From an uncultured Lachnospiraceae bacterium (GTDB lineage: Bacteria > Bacillota > Clostridia > Lachnospirales > Lachnospiraceae): a stretch of DNA of 49,259 nt. Positions 49,051-49,259 of this stretch are shown one piece after another (the stretch's first letter is position 1; every line of letters begins with the position of its first letter). The translations under genes and the position numbers were made by a program. Location: NCBI GenBank assembly GCA_902786515.1, contig CADADA010000025.1, positions 1-49,259 on the forward strand, read 5' to 3'. The notes beneath the pieces were generated by a model that saw only the letters and a program-made list of their open reading frames with translations, was not told the origin of the DNA and did no database searches.

Positions 49051-49259
49051 CAATTTTTTTATTTTGATTTTTGTCATTCCTGTCTCCGGGCTCATGTATA
49101 CTACTCTTAAGTAGTAAAGCTCTGTATTCTCATTGTGTGGTACTTTCTCACACTACAGTGACCGTATGTCTGTTTACGCAGTTCATGTGATACCTGTGCA
49201 AATAACCTCGTTTTAACGATAACTCGCTCTCGCTCCATTCGGACGTAGCGGTTCTAGGC
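49051..49259. other. right-edge sequence without a recognised gene
   Basis: This 209-bp end has a higher GC content and frequent CG and CTC steps (CGCTCTCGCTCC) compared with the flanking DNA. On the minus strand two frames are open for 36 and 48 codons into it from the edge, but neither resembles a known protein. It may be the end of a gene or a repeat that continues beyond the window. Confidence 0.3.

Overview
The window looks like a Lachnospiraceae chromosome (low-GC anaerobic Clostridia). This rests on the low GC content, gene orders such as clpC-radA and rpoD-dnaG-dgt, a PyrDB/PyrK pyrimidine pathway, TTG/GTG starts behind AGGAGG sites, BspA-type leucine-rich and BIG2 surface proteins, a His-rich anaerobic CO dehydrogenase homologue, and an A34 tRNA-Leu. 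I do not name a species. Most genes lie on the minus strand.

Layout. The left edge (1-260) holds tandem promoters and the leader of a ribosomal RNA operon running off the window on the minus strand. From about 430 to 6100 lies an accessory segment: an MqsR-like toxin with a Panacea-domain antitoxin, a probably decayed BIG2 surface protein, a PD-(D/E)XK nuclease-like gene, and an eight-copy 74-bp tandem repeat. Housekeeping DNA follows: a GntR regulator, clpC, a small conserved gene and radA (6150-10990) under two palindromic operators. Then come a purine run (purE-M-N-D) ending in a membrane-anchored cohesin-domain protein, three small membrane proteins, and the pyrimidine set (pyrE; pyrC-F-K-D) headed by a degenerate HD-GYP protein. 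Next are degV, RNase P RNA, and a replication/transcription run (deoD, dgt, dnaG, rpoD, trmK, a TGS-nucleoside kinase), then an intact membrane HD-GYP sensor.

From 34000 to 41600 is a cell-surface and accessory block: a secreted transglutaminase-like protein with a long Thr-rich repeat, a five-copy array of 52-53 bp palindromes, a BspA-type LRR protein, an XRE regulator, a DUF421 protein and a CDF transporter. From 41600 to 46990 is a six-gene operon: a NitT/TauT-type ABC transporter (lipoprotein, permease, ATPase), a CO dehydrogenase homologue with a His-rich N-terminus and an Asp in place of one C-cluster Cys, and two small membrane proteins. This is the best candidate here for an undescribed system. 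The right end has divergently transcribed tRNA genes and the infC-rpmI-rplT operon with its terminator/antiterminator leader and an AUU start for IF3.

Start codons were chosen by ribosome-binding-site spacing where several were possible. Function calls rest on recognised motifs read by eye; no database search was run.
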